The position numbers were made by a program, and so were the translations under genes. Below, one piece after another: positions 34,126 through 46,125 of a stretch of DNA of 64,000 nucleotides; the first letter of the stretch is position 1, and every line of letters begins with the position of its first letter. The notes beneath the pieces were generated by a model. That model was not told the origin of the DNA and ran no database searches. It worked only from the letters and a program-made list of their open reading frames with translations. The stretch lies in contig JNEU01001007.1 of assembly GCA_000697475.1 (NCBI GenBank), forward strand, positions 42,352 through 106,351. Direction: 5' to 3'. The stretch comes from Lichtheimia corymbifera B2541 (Eukaryota > Mucoromycota > Mucoromycetes > Mucorales > Lichtheimiaceae).

Positions 34126-35734
34126 TGGACGGTTGTAACGATATGGTTGTTAGGTTATAAAACGAATGACAGCTCCTGGCTGCGAGAGTAATATATGATC
34201 TGTGTATGTGAAAAGAAAGGAAGGGGGTTGTGGTTTTTTGTTACGAAAACAAAAAGCTTGACAGGAAAATAAGAAAGGGAGGAAGAGATCGAATGGCATG
34301 CCACGATGAAGCTGTATTTAAAGCATTGGCGGGTTGTCCGCCATTTGTGTTTGCGTATGTGCAAAGTCCCTATGTGTTACAATCATAGATTGCATTACTT
34401 CATTCAGGGCAAGTTGTGTCGCCCCCAAACGTGGGCTTTCCACCCCTTCTATCTTGTGTCTCGAGGAAACCGAAAATGTTCTTTTTCGTCGTGAACGGTG
34501 AGGTTTATTTTACTGCATTCTTCATACTGCATATATCGAGGCAATGACATTATTCGTTAATGAAGACAATCAGAATGATCATTCTTTTTCTTTCAAAAGA
34601 GTAGATGCATGCATCATTTCTCAATTGCATGCGAACGCTTCATAAGAGGTACCATCCTGCGCCTCTTTTTCGGTACGACAATTTTACACAACAGCAGCTG
34701 GTCAGGTCTACCATTCGCTTTCTGAATTGAGAAAGGCGGCCGATGCGACCCTTTTTCCCTTCATCAAACTGGTGTAACTGAATATGCTTTTCTTTGTGTA
34801 CCTGTGGTCCAGGGCAATTTTAGGATGCCACCCGTCTGGGAAATGTTGTGAAATGGACAAAGGCGTTTCGTGCATTCTGGCTCGTGTGGATGTGTCTCCG
34901 CTTCCGATAAGAGCACAACAATTACCCTCTTGATTCTTCTCTCCAAGAAATCCCATTGCATATCCACGATGGGGTCACAAGCCATTTCATTGTGGCCATC
35001 CCCCATTTACATTGGTTTTCTACAAAGACTTTCTTCTGCCATACAAGGATATGTCTCCAAAAACAATCATTATATTGATCCCGATAATGATCACATTCTG
35101 TCTTTGTTCTTTGTACCACCATGGTTATTGCTGTGAACCTCAGCCTCGCTTTTCTAAGCCAAGATATTATCTGCAATATCCACCAGCAACGCCTCATCAT
35201 TGCCACCAACCATCCGTCTCAATGGCTCATTCCATATCGTTAACCTGTTTTCAGTAACCACTGCTTTGGCTTGGACACACATGAAAAGCATATCAACCCT
35301 GCAGTGGGGAGTAAAGCCAATCAGCGAAAATCGCTCAGGTTTTCCCGCTGATGATGTGTTCACTGCCAGCTATAGCCTTAAAAAGCTTAATAGTGGTTAT
35401 GATCATGTTGTTGCCATATTTGCAGAAAAGCTCCCAATATAAACTTTTCCATGGATACTTGCATTGGTGTTTATTAGCTTGCTATCACTTTTTTCCCCGG
35501 CATTGGTTGCAATAGCCAATTCCATATGCAGTTAGAATAATCGTGCGTTGACGTACTTGCTTTACATGCTCAAACATGTGCATCGTCTTTGTGTTCTCTC
35601 AGATATCGTAAATGCATAATCAAAGCGATGGGTGGTGAGGACGACTCATAATATGACATCGTTTCCATGAAATTTGGTCTCTTTGTTTCCTTTTTTTATT
35701 CTCTTGTCTTTGCTCATATTTATTGTTCAATCGA
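34126..35734. other. Intergenic with possible minus-strand relic
   Basis: This stretch holds the LysM gene promoter (34126 to about 34350) and the promoter of the OB-fold gene. On the minus strand around 35154-35363 a stretch reads as fairly protein-like (RMVGGNDEALLVDIADNIL) but is flanked by stops and has no start or splice support. It could be a decayed gene fragment. Confidence 0.4.
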
Positions 35735-36977
35735 ATGACCGCGACTGGGGGCCATCGGCCACTCTTTATCCGCGACATTACGTCGGCATGGCAATTGACA
35801 AAGAACCAGGACGACACTAGCCGATCAAGCAGACAACAAGGCAAACCAGAAAGGGTCAGGTACACTAATCGAGTGGCAGTACGGGACCCCATGTGCACCC
35901 CCATTCACACACACGCCTTTACTTCTTGTAGAATCAACGGGGTGATAGTACTTGACAAATACGATAACAAAACCGGGGAACGCAGAATATGGGTGGGTAA
36001 GTTGCTATGGAGATACACGTATTGGGGGATGGTTGCGAGGGTGGTGGTGGGGGAGTGGGTATTACACATGTCTCCGCGCACACTATGAGAACTTCTTGTA
36101 TGGGTTATGGAAAGTGGATACTCAATGTTGCACACTTTATTAGATGACAGTACGGATACTATTTGTGTCGTCTTGAATCCAAGGCTTTGTCGAAGACCGG
36201 ATGCCAAGCAGCTGCGGATGTCTGTATCTGTGACACTCTTCGGCACTGTTGACCGATTATCATTAGAGAAACTTCTTGTTGTCCGATGCGGCGGGTAAGT
36301 AAGAAAGGGAAAGGATCGTGTGGTGGCGAGGGATCAAGTATACTATTCCTAGGTTCAACTCACAAATCCTTCTCCTTCTTCCATATACTTTATATAGGTT
36401 CCACATTGAGCATGATCTTAATATGGAGATATACCATTGGATTAGAGCATTGGCGGTCAATGGAGGAGAGGAGGAGGAGGATGCAACCACGCTGATGCCA
36501 CCTATTACAATCGACAATGATCGTACAACAGCACTTGAACCACCTTTACGAGATAAAGATACCGAGCACCATAAACAACCACCATCATTCAACAGGCTAT
36601 TCCAAGGTCAGCATCAAAGCCTATTATCACAACCATCACCAACCCGCGGACCTACTACTCATTTACTTCAATCACAATTATCGATCACCGATGATGACTT
36701 GTTCAATGATTTTGGTGACAGTGATCAATGGAACTGGTCGCCTGATCATGCTGTTGCTTCATCCACACCTATCACTCGCGTACAGAATACAGCAAGGACG
36801 ACTGACAAAGGATCCCCACTTCGTACTCAAATATACCCTGCCGATGTTGGAAAACAGAATGAGGATTACGATAGTTTTGGATTCGATTCATCATTTGATG
36901 CAGCCGATCTCGACGCATTGGAAAAGGATGCAATACAAACTAGGAATAGCAAACGACCTTTTGATGCCATCGACTGA
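35735..36977 (+). CDS. OB-fold protein, possibly STN1-like
   Basis: Four exons (35735-35859, 35932-35996, 36144-36294, 36398-36977) give 306 residues. Residues about 42-145 have the strand pattern of an OB fold: RINGVIVLDKYDNKTGERRI, WVDDSTDTICVVLN, then VSVTLFGTVDRLSLEKLLVV, ending with DLNMEIYHWIRAL. The order (V-x-G-V-I-V, then VDDST-x-x-I, then a V-x-G-x-V strand, then a helix after D-x-N) is that of the STN1 subunit of the telomeric CST complex and of RPA2 or RMI2. STN1 is my best guess because of VDDST. The C-terminal 140 residues are disordered, acidic and Gln/Ser/Pro-rich, ending RPFDAID, with no second winged-helix domain visible. The gene ends 106 bp before the NDPK start. Confidence 0.72.
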
Positions 36978-37083
36978 AAATGGGTTCCTGAATAAAACAC
37001 TTGTGTATACATCCCAGCATCTTATTTGTTGCGGAGAATCCTCTCTTGTTTTCCCTCTCCCCCTCCTCCTCCTTTTCACTAAT

Positions 37084-37732
37084 ATGGCACAACCATTGAA
37101 ACGACAGCTGACATTGGCATTGCTTAAACCTGACATTTGTGCCGATTCCTCATTGCCACCAAAGATCTTCGACGCCATTAACGCAAACAATATGAAAATC
37201 CTCAAACAGCGACAAGTGCTGTGGACACAAGAACAAGCAGGTGCCTTTTACGCTGAACACAAGGGCAAGTTTTTTTATGAACGACTCTGTGGATATATGA
37301 CAAGGTAAATAAGAATGAAATAAGGAGGTTATGATAGCTTATGGTGGTTTCTCTTTAGTGGTCCATTTGAAGCATTAATATTGGAGTCACCTAATGCCAT
37401 CAAGGATTGGCGAGCATTGATTGGTCCGACACACCCTGTTCGGTGAGTATCGAGATATGCTTCAGCTATGTTTTTAAGGTTTGTCTCATGCATGTACCTC
37501 CCCCTTGTTTATGTAGTGCACGGATACATCAACCCACCACATTGCGTGCCCTCTATGGATTAACCGATACACGAAATTCTTTCCACGGCTCAGGTATGCT
37601 TCCATGATAAGCAACTACTAGTCAAAGTAGATGTCTCATCAATATTTGGATCACGTAGACTCGGATGAGACAGCAAGGAATGAGATCCAATTCTTTTTTG
37701 GAGAAAATGTATATAATCGATTGAGTTCTTAA
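37084..37732 (+). CDS. Nucleoside diphosphate kinase-like protein (NME6 type)
   Basis: Four exons (37084-37304, 37359-37442, 37517-37593, 37659-37732) give 151 residues. NDP kinases transfer a phosphate between nucleoside di- and triphosphates through a phosphohistidine. Motifs: LTLALLKPDICADSSLP (start of the fold), FYAEHKGKFFYERLCGYM, GPFEALILESPNAIKDWRAL, LIGPTHPVRAR, LRALYGLTDTRNSFHGSDS with the catalytic His in SFHGS, and a C-terminal EIQFFFGEN. The LKPD start and the IGPT rather than MGAT motif suggest the divergent group II NME6 branch instead of the housekeeping enzyme. Residue count is close to standard. Confidence 0.9.
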
Positions 37733-38478
37733 TACACTGTGATCTTTAGCATGTGGTTTTCAATGCCATTCCCTGTTCTTTTATTAAGTGAAGAGTGTGC
37801 CAGAGGGGGAAGCGGAGCATAATAACTTATGGAACTACGCCAAGATATCCTCAAACATCTAATGGGATGATCACCCCATGTACACCTATAGATGCTTTTT
37901 ATCCTATGCACATGATTCCCATCGATGTTGACCATTCATTCATAAAGTATATACAACAACGTGGACGCATGAATGCAAGTTACAACCCAGTATATGGTAT
38001 TGTTAATGAACCCCCTCTACGTGCACCAACCTCCACACTGGATAAACGCGACAAGAGCATAAGGAATTCAACGCAAAATCGGAAATTGGATGCAGGTGAC
38101 TGATGTAGTAGTAGGCATAGCCGCAAGAAAAAAGTACCAAGAATGGAAAAATGCAAGCTCATTATGGTGAGAATCATGTAACGGCTTAACAATATCCCAT
38201 GTTGGTGTCACATTCTCCTTCACTCGATGATGGGTTCTTGCCTAATTCTGAGAATTCAAGAATGACGCACAGGAACTACAACTGCTGTGTATGACATCGC
38301 CAAACGAATGTGTTAGAGAAAGGATCATGAGAGAAAAAGTAATGCCATTCTTGTACAAGCGCCAAGCTACTGCTGCAATTCATAACCCAGCGCATCATGA
38401 TACGCAAACGAAACCTTATAAAAAGACATGCAACCCGCCTTCCACCCAAGACTGCATCTTCCTTTCATAACAATAACA
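37733..38478. other. Intergenic; one unsupported frame and the cipC-like promoter
   Basis: A plus-strand open frame (37795-38103) has ordinary-looking codon use but starts with GTG and has no splice-consistent link to the NDPK gene. It might be an alternative 3' exon or a small gene. The last ~100 bp contain a TATA element (38417-38424). Confidence 0.4.
38417..38424 (+). promoter_or_regulatory. TATA box of the CipC-like gene
   Basis: TATAAAAA lies about 55-60 bp upstream of the start-codon AT at 38479-38480, implying a short leader. This is consistent with strong, regulated expression. Confidence 0.6.
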
Positions 38479-39050
38479 ATGTAAGTTATTTCGTATTCTG
38501 AACCACCACGTACCCATGTTCATGGATTCACCTATTCTCTATAGGGGTTTGTTTGATCATTTCCAAAGCCAACACGAAGAAGTCATGAACACTGAAAGTG
38601 GCCATGAAGGCAAGCTCTCTCACGAATTGATTGCTGCTGCTGGTATGTAGGCTATTGGCACGTTTTTATGTACATGATTATTGAATATAGGGATGATATC
38701 TTGTAGCTTCCTACGAAGCCGCCAAGGCATACAACGATCACTGTGCAGCAAACGGGTAAGCCTATGAAAGCATTTCACGTTGACATCATTGACGAGCTAA
38801 CCACTTATCATGCCAATATTTAGTGAGGAGCCTGATCACGCAAAAGCCAAGGAGTTCATGGCTGCTGCCGCTGGCGCTTTCATTGACAAGATGTAAGTAG
38901 ACGCATAATCACAAAGAATAGGCTATTATATGACTAATACCTTGTGTGTTATTCATCGATAGGATCGAGACCAAGGGCTTAGATTACCTTGACAAGTACA
39001 AGGCCAGAAAGCACGCTGAGGATAATATCAACGAGGGATATAACCAGTAA
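38479..39050 (+). CDS. CipC-like protein (DUF3759 family)
   Basis: Five exons (38479-38480, 38545-38642, 38707-38755, 38824-38892, 38963-39050) give 101 residues. The family is named for the concanamycin-induced protein CipC of Aspergillus; members are small, abundant, stress- or growth-phase-linked cytosolic proteins of unknown biochemistry. The typical string is clear: GLFDHFQSQHEEVMNTESG, LSHELIAAAASYEAAKAYND, HAKAKEFMAAAAGAFIDKM, IETKGLDYLDKYKARKHAED. The first coding exon contributes only the AT of the ATG; the G comes from exon 2 after a 64-bp intron. No other upstream ATG fits, and the residue after Met (Gly-Leu-Phe-Asp) matches the family start. Confidence 0.88.
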
Positions 39051-39256
39051 ACTGCTGAATAAATGTTGAATCATTCGTCTTTCCGCTATAATATGCAATA
39101 TTGGCTCAAAACTGTGTGCACAAAATGGATGGCAAGAGAACATGTACAGGCTTTTGCTTTCTTTTGGATGTTGTCAGTAAGATAAACCCTGTCGAGAAAA
39201 GTGTCATTCGGCTCTTCGCTACCAACCTGAAACATAATGCATCTGAAAGTGGCAAA

Positions 39257-39738
39257 TTATACCCCAATTAGATGTTTTGCTAACGAAAACGCCAGCTCGG
39301 CATCAGCCACCTCACCCGCATATCCAGGATAAAAGGAACTGGTTCTTTCCACCACCTGGTGTGCTACCACATAATCATGGATAGCTTCCATTCCACAAGC
39401 ACTGCCGAGGTGCCACCCTATGATAACGCACGCTCGCCTAATTTGTTTGAGGCATATCATAGCAACCGGGAGATTATCACTGTATGCGTAAGATGCATAT
39501 GATCTTTCAAAGAGATCGCCAATAAGAAGTTGCACATGAGAAACCTGCAGCTTGTTGGTGTGCATTCCTGAATATCCTGTAATAAATCGATGTTGTTTAC
39601 ATGTGCTACATCCCCATCCTGTGCACAGTGCAAACGTTGATATAGAAAAGATGGTACGTGTAGTGCTTTTCTACACTCTTTGAGAGTGACAGTGAGTACA
39701 CCGTCGTAGTATGAAGGACATAGAGGCATCTTCTTCAT
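39257..39738 (-). CDS. Small protein of unknown function
   Basis: Two exons (39636-39738 and 39257-39576) joined over a 59-bp GT-AG intron give 140 residues beginning MKKMPLCPSYYDGVLTVTLK and ending in AELAFSLAKHLIGV. The unspliced frame stops early, while the spliced frame is open throughout, which supports the model. The sequence is predicted mostly helical (LPVAMICLKQIRRACVIIGW). I do not recognise a domain. It is convergent with the CipC-like gene. Alternatively it is a fragment of a larger gene, because no promoter feature was recognised upstream. Confidence 0.5.
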
Positions 39739-40215
39739 GATGATGCATTGTTGATACAGGGGCTTATCTTCATGACGAGTACTTTTAGTGGATCCTGGAT
39801 GCTATCAACTATACAACAAATGCAGTCAACAACTTGAATAGTGATTTGTGGATATACAACCAGCAATCAAGAGTTTGTATGATATGCTCATAATGATAAT
39901 GTTTTATGATTACACTATATTGCGTAAGGCCTATATTCTATGACTTACTACCGCCCCTTATCATCCCCTTCCTAGCTACAGCTATTACATGTTTGGTCTT
40001 TAAATAGTATATTGCTTTATGCATTCTAGGTATGTATTATTATGCGTATCAACTGGGGGGGGTCTAAATGAGTGATGGATTGAATGCATTAGGTCATCAT
40101 GCAATAGGCAATCACGCGCATCCAGCTGCTCATGCGGGGGTCAAATATTGGGAGCGCTTTGTCTTGGACACTCGCTACGTCTTGGCAAAGCGCTTTTTGT
40201 GAATAACGACGAGAT
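39739..40215. other. Intergenic, promoter region of YPT1
   Basis: No gene recognised. A minus-strand frame that starts at 40292 inside YPT1 intron 1 has a signal-peptide-like beginning, but it overlaps the YPT1 first exon and has no other support. Confidence 0.5.
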
Positions 40216-41201
40216 ATGAACCCTGAATAGTAAGTTTCCACCGCATGGGAATAGGCAATGGGAGCAGAAAACAGTAGCAATGCCAGCTTCAATCACCGGG
40301 GATGAGACTATGGCGGGAGATGAGGCTATGGATGAAGGTGGCAAATCGAACGGACGCTAACTTTTGCTTTCCCTTACCATTGACATTGTCATGTAGCGAT
40401 TACCTCTTCAAGCTTTTGCTTATTGGCGACTCTGGCGTTGGCAAGTCCTGCTTGTTGCTTCGTTTTGCTGACGACACCTACACCGAGAGTTATATCTCCA
40501 CTATAGGCGTTGACTTTGTAAGGGGGTTCTTTTTTACTCGACTACTCTCTATCGACCACCATCAAGGCATACTGACTGATATATGTTATCCATCACTATA
40601 GAAAATCCGCACGATTGAACTCGAAGGCAAGACCGTCAAGCTTCAAATCGTAAGTTTAAAGCTGAGTGTGCATTGAAACGAGGAATACTGACGCATGTGG
40701 GGGATTCATAGTGGGATACAGCTGGCCAAGAACGTTTCCGCACGATTACATCATCTTATTATCGAGGTGCCCATGGTATCATTGTCGTCTATGATGTGAC
40801 GGATGAAGACACCTTCAACAACGTCAAGCAATGGATGCAAGAAATCGATCGATATGCTGCAGAAGGCGTGAACAAGCTGCTTGTTGGTAACAAGAATGAC
40901 ATGACTGATAAAAAGGTGGTGGAAACGGATCAAGCCAAGGTATGTGCACAGGGTTGAAAAGGAGGAGCAAGATCCATGTATTTATTTGCTTCACTACTAG
41001 GAATTGGCTGAATCACTCAGTATCCCATTCTTGGAAACTTCAGCCAAGGACTCCAGCAATGTTGAACAAGCTTTCTTAACTATGGCCAAGCAAATCAAAG
41101 ATCGAATGGGCTCAACTATGCAACAGCAACAACCCAAATCAACCGTCAAGGTGGGCCAGGGTGCAGCTGTCCAACCTAAGCAATCAGGCGGCTGCTGCTA
41201 A
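40216..41201 (+). CDS. YPT1: Rab1-type small GTPase
   Basis: Five exons (40216-40229, 40397-40517, 40602-40649, 40712-40939, 41001-41201) give 203 residues. Ypt1/Rab1 controls ER-to-Golgi vesicle tethering and autophagosome formation. All GTPase motifs are intact: GDSGVGKSC (P-loop), the switch I effector loop [18 protein letters not shown] (switch II), NKNDM and ETSAKD. The N-terminus [16 protein letters not shown] and the identical switch regions mark Rab1 rather than Sec4/Rab8. The protein ends SGGCC, the double-geranylgeranylation site. The first coding exon is only 14 nt and intron 1 is 167 bp, long for this window. Confidence 0.97.
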
Positions 41202-42343
41202 GCGGATACCAGACAACATGCGTGAGCATACACCACAGACACACACATACATACACTTTTTCGTTTTAGTTAAACTTCTACCTTTGTCTTCTTTCTTACA
41301 CAGAGACTCTCAATACAACCTAATAACGCTTTTTCCTTGATTGATATGATTGGATCACGACTGGGAAGAGTGGGAGAATGGGGGAAGGTTGATTTAAAGT
41401 GTGTGTTGCAAAGGTAAAACATTGGCCTTAGCCATAAAGCATAATTAATATCCCTCTTCTCCTCTCCTAAAAACGAAATAGGGGCTGATTGTTTTATGAA
41501 ATACAATCATGTCAAGATGTTTTTCACTTTCCGTCTATTTCAATAAGCTCACCAAATTGATCAGCAATGCTTTCATAATCATCCCTCCTCCTCCTTTATA
41601 CATCCATTTACTTGTTGATACCCATCCCAGTTATTCCACGTCCCACAAGCATGCTGTGCATTCTTATTAACGCGATGACCTGATCTATACCAAAATTGAT
41701 ATGCATCAAGTTGCACAGCAGTTCATTTTAAATCTTTTTTGCACACGGCCGGGGACATTGCGCGCACCAAATACCTTCACCTTCCCGAACAATACCTATT
41801 CCTTCATGCAACGATCCCTCGGCTTCGTTGATTAATGACATTTAATTACCATAAACCACCATTTTTAAGATGGCTTTGACCGGGACAATGGATCGTCTTG
41901 GATATCCTAGTGGCCCGACAATAACACAGCACGACGCAAGTTTCTTTGTGAACAATGATACCTATCTACCATATTGAGAGAAAGACGTTGATGTCATCCA
42001 ATAATGTAAGGGGCACACCTCGTTGATTGAAGGGAAAGGCATATGGGTGGTTAGCCTTTTGTAGCTTATGAAAAGACAATGGATACCTCCTTTTTGCTTT
42101 TCATATACCAAAAAGGCGGTTATTTACACGTTGCACAGACATTGCCGGATGGATCACCACGCCAAATAAGGTTTATTGGCTCAACAAAGGGGGTACTTCA
42201 AACCGTTTGATGTAACATTTTGTGTCCGCTTGTCGATGTAGTAGTAACTTGTTCTCGTTTATGTGTAGCACATCGAGTAATGCTCATTTTTATTGCTTCT
42301 TTCTTTCCCTTCCCACTCGTTTCAGGATTTATGCAAATCATCC
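41202..42343. other. Intergenic, no gene recognised
   Basis: This stretch contains the YPT1 3' region and the promoter of the flavoprotein gene. Short frames only; nothing else supported. Confidence 0.6.
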
Positions 42344-45091
42344 ATGTCTAACGCACTACGATCGGATGTTCTTATTGTAGGCGCTGGTAAATTGTTAATG
42401 AATCGTGTGAAATTGGGTTGTCTGTTGGTGCTAACATGATGTAAATGCAATAACTAGGCGCCTCAGGATTGTACGCTGCTTTACTTTTAGCGAGCATGGA
42501 TGTATCTGTTTGCATCATTGGTAATATAGTATTTATTTTTATGTATATACACGATCAATAGCTAACATGATGGACTATGGTGGCGGTGGATCACATTATG
42601 TTATTAGATAGCAAGCCATCACCCGCATTGACAAACAACACCACAGACGAGTCATCCTCCTCCTTGCTAATTTCACCGCACACGTTGCAATATCTACAAG
42701 CATATCAACTTATTGAGCCTCTTATGGAAAATGGGATGCGACATTGGCGTTTTCAAACATACCTTAACCAGGGGCAAGGGTCCAATGCAGCATCAGTGGA
42801 ACGACAAAGTTACCGTGTCTGGGAAAGAAAGGGATCACAGTTTAATTGGGCCTTGTCCTGTGATGCAGCACACCTTGAAGACGTCCTAAGAAATACTTTA
42901 CACACACGGCAACACATCCAAGTCGAATACCAACATGAACTCGTCAATCTTCAAGACATGATGGCCAGCAACGGTCCTGCTACTCCTGATGAGCCCATTG
43001 ACTATCCAATCGTCGCCAGCATTAAAGACCTCTCCACTGGAAGACTCAGCTGCCACCGTTCACGCGTTGTACTTGGTGCTGATGGCATCAACAGCTTTAT
43101 AAGACAAAAAATAGGTAAGGACAAGAAGAATGAGTACCGTACGCTCACGAAACTAACATGGTCTCGTTGAAAAGGATGTAAACAAAGGAGTGGTGGCAAG
43201 TCAGGAACGTTTTACACGCTCAAAGTATCGGCAGAAGGCAACTTTCCCGGCATGCGTGCATTGTCAGTGGTTACCAAGGAAAACAAGGCTGTTATGCTTG
43301 TTGGTACGATAGCAACAGACAACATCCATTCAAATATCATTGACATTGGATCATAGGCCACCGAAAACACCTCATCATCACCATGGAGGAGCATTCAAAT
43401 TGGAGCCAGTTTTCTCTACTTGACCACGATGATTTGTTACTCCAAGCTATAGAAGCCCATATCAAATCCATCCTTCAACCATATGATATCAAATTCACCA
43501 AGGTCCATTCCTATAAGCGTTGGCAAGGTACGTGTGATGGCTCCTTCTTCGTTGCTATGATACTAATACGCATTCGTATAATGCAGCCAATGATCCTATG
43601 ACCGACATCTTCAGCCTCCATCGTCGATATTTCATCGTTGGCAGTGCTGCTCAGCGGATGAGTCCGCATGACATGCTTTCTGTCAACCTCGCATTTGATC
43701 AAGTCCACAACCTCTGCTGGAAGCTGAATTTGTATCTGAAGCATTATGCATCACCGCACCTCCTCGATACGTATGATATTGAAGCCCGATCGCATGTCCG
43801 AGACTATATGATGGTGTCCAATGCAATGCTGGCTTTGATCACTTGTGGCGATTACAAGGAAGAAAAGGATGGTGATGATGACCGAGGCAGCGTTGCCAGC
43901 ACAGCAACACAGCGAATGAAACGAAGCGGCAGCTGGTTCATTGGTGGTGCACCTTATCCCTCGAGCAGCATAAGCAATTCCTTGGCAATTGCTTATAATT
44001 CCAAGCTGAAACCATACACTGCCCAACGACTCGTTTCTCAAAATGTCAAGCCAAAAGGAAGCCGATCATCCACTTCTAGCTCAATGTCTGATCCCGCTAG
44101 CAGTGCAGTCTCAATTGCCAATAGCAGCACCGCTTCCATGTTGTCAAGAAGTCGCTCATTGACTGGGTTGAATGGTAAACATCGATCACTTCCTATGGCT
44201 GATATGAACAACCTTGAAAGTGGAAGCTCATGGCTCTTTCGAAAACCCGTCTTTCGGAACAAGACCAAGGTTAAAACTCGAGGATATCAACATTATGACC
44301 AAGATTCAGTTGTCGTCGCACCGCACGTAGATCGATGGCGGTTTATCAAAGCCAACCATTATGACCTTCTGGATCGTATCACTGCCGATCGCAATACACC
44401 AGGCTGCTTTACCATATTGATCTTTTGTACAGCTATCACTGATTGCCAGCATGCTTTACAACAACTAAAGCAGTACTTGGATTTGCCATCATCAATCATG
44501 CAATACGACATCCATCCGAGCCACCAACATCGTCAACAAGAACAACAGCAACAGCAACCTCAGCCATTGACACGCCCTCTTTCATCATCATCTTCCTCTG
44601 AATCAACCATGTCTTCTCCTCGATCCTCATCTTCTATCATGTCAGCAGGCAGCCGTTTATCTCGATTCTTCTCATCATGGTCGTCTGCATCATCCCACAG
44701 CACAGTGTCAGTACCATCTTTGTCATCCAGCATCACAGCCCCTTGCACAACATCCAATACACCGTCTTCGTTGTTTTCGTTTGTTTATATTACCTCTTCT
44801 ACACGACAAGAAGTGGCAGATTTCCTCTCTATAACACCTGCCAACATCCTTCCTCACATGTTTCCTCATGGGCTTGACCAGTTGTATTTGGATCACGATA
44901 ATCAGGCTCATTCATCCTACAACATCAGTGAACCCACCCTTGTCATTGTTCGACCTGATGATTATATGGGTGCACGGATACGGCTTCCTTGTCAACTACC
45001 AGGATTGGGCCGTTACTTTGATAGATTCATGGTGCCTCCCGTTGATATGGATTCAGCTGCTGCCGATGTAGCCGCCGATTTTTGCTTTTGA
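42344..45091 (+). CDS. FAD-dependent aromatic hydroxylase-like protein (phenol 2-monooxygenase family), degenerate GD motif
   Basis: Six exons (42344-42386, 42458-42520, 42608-43114, 43175-43303, 43357-43527, 43587-45091) give 805 residues. The N-terminal Rossmann fold (VLIVGAGASGLYAALLLASM), the DSKPSP strand, and the DG motif (VVLGADGINSFIRQK) place it in the p-hydroxybenzoate/phenol hydroxylase family. The second FAD motif, normally GDAAH, reads FIVGSAAQRMSPHD at about residue 320, so the Asp that contacts the FAD ribityl chain is missing. The expected NLxWKL (HNLCWKLNLYLK) follows. A Ser-rich, low-complexity insert of roughly 150 residues (44040-44250, 44570-44760) splits the C-terminal half, and the thioredoxin-like end retains RPDDYMGARIRLP. 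It may be a non-catalytic or altered member; substrate unknown. Confidence 0.82.
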
Positions 45092-46125
45092 TGCTGAAAC
45101 CACAAAACATTCGAGTCTAGATTCCTTCGTCAGCTGTAACATATACATTCCTTCCTTAATATCTCATCTCTGACGCGGGGGACCATCTCAATACCACTGT
45201 ACTGTAGTCCTTTCTCCTTTATATTTATATATACATACACTCCTTCTTGTCCTCTATTCTTGTCGAAATAAGCATTTTATATACAAAGCATCGTTCTCTT
45301 TCTATTTGACGGTTACAATATGTTTGATGGCCATCGTTTAGTTTGCATATTGGCATTGACTCATCATTAAACGATACACACTTTCATTATCAAATATTCA
45401 CGAGAATTGTATCTGCGGCTTGTAAACACACTCTTATCAGCGAGACAATAATCACATGTTACAGCTGGCAAATAGGATTTGAGGTCTTTCGCAACAGCAG
45501 CAATGAAACTGGCACATACGATTTCATATAACATCCCGCGAGATGCTGGGGGCTCCGTTTTTTCTTTTCATTCTTGTTGTAGATAAGTTTAGCAATAACC
45601 AATGGGGGCAAGTGAAAGGAGATTTTCAAAGAAAAAGGGGAAAATGGAAATCAAACATAACTGCGACGACCGCCCCTTTGTGTCGAGATCCACCATGCGG
45701 CATGGATGCAAAGGTTCCGCCTTTTTTCGATTTTCGAAAATTGGCGGGGATAACAGCCTCATTGTTATTAGATAGGTAATCATGGGCCATGTGTCACTTG
45801 GATTGAAAGTACCTGCAATTCAGTTTCTCTTGGGAAGGGATGTTTCAGTGCTGTGCATGGATGGATCGCTAATGTCATTGGATATGGATTGATGAATACG
45901 GCACCCCACAAATCAAATACCAACTGCCAACATGCGCGTGATGAGCGTGATGATATCAGGTACGCAGAGAAGGTTTTCTGTTTTTTCTTGTACCTGAGCT
46001 GAAAGTAAATGAAAAAATGCATATAAAGCAGTGATGGATCGCACCATTGCTAACCACCATCATCACCCTCCATACCTTCTCTTCTGCACACACACCCCAT
46101 TCTTTCTTTCTTTTACTTCAACGAT
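45092..46125. other. Intergenic with thaumatin-like gene promoter
   Basis: No gene recognised. A TATA element at 46022-46028 and a CT-rich leader (46070-46120) precede the start at 46126. Confidence 0.6.
46022..46028 (+). promoter_or_regulatory. TATA box of the thaumatin-like gene
   Basis: TATAAAG lies about 100 bp upstream of the ATG at 46126, followed by a pyrimidine-rich leader as in highly expressed fungal genes. Confidence 0.55.

Noticed and set aside
36517..37308. 263-codon plus frame spanning the OB-fold gene tail and NDPK exon 1
   Set aside because: Its second half is the NDPK exon itself, in frame from 37084; the first half is out of frame with the OB-fold exon and has no start context.
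37795..38103. 102-codon plus frame after NDPK
   Set aside because: No ATG start, no phase-consistent splice from NDPK exon 4, and the NDPK frame ends naturally at 37732. Kept only as a note.
40089..40292. 67-codon minus frame with a signal-peptide-like start
   Set aside because: Overlaps YPT1 exon 1 and intron 1; short and unsupported.
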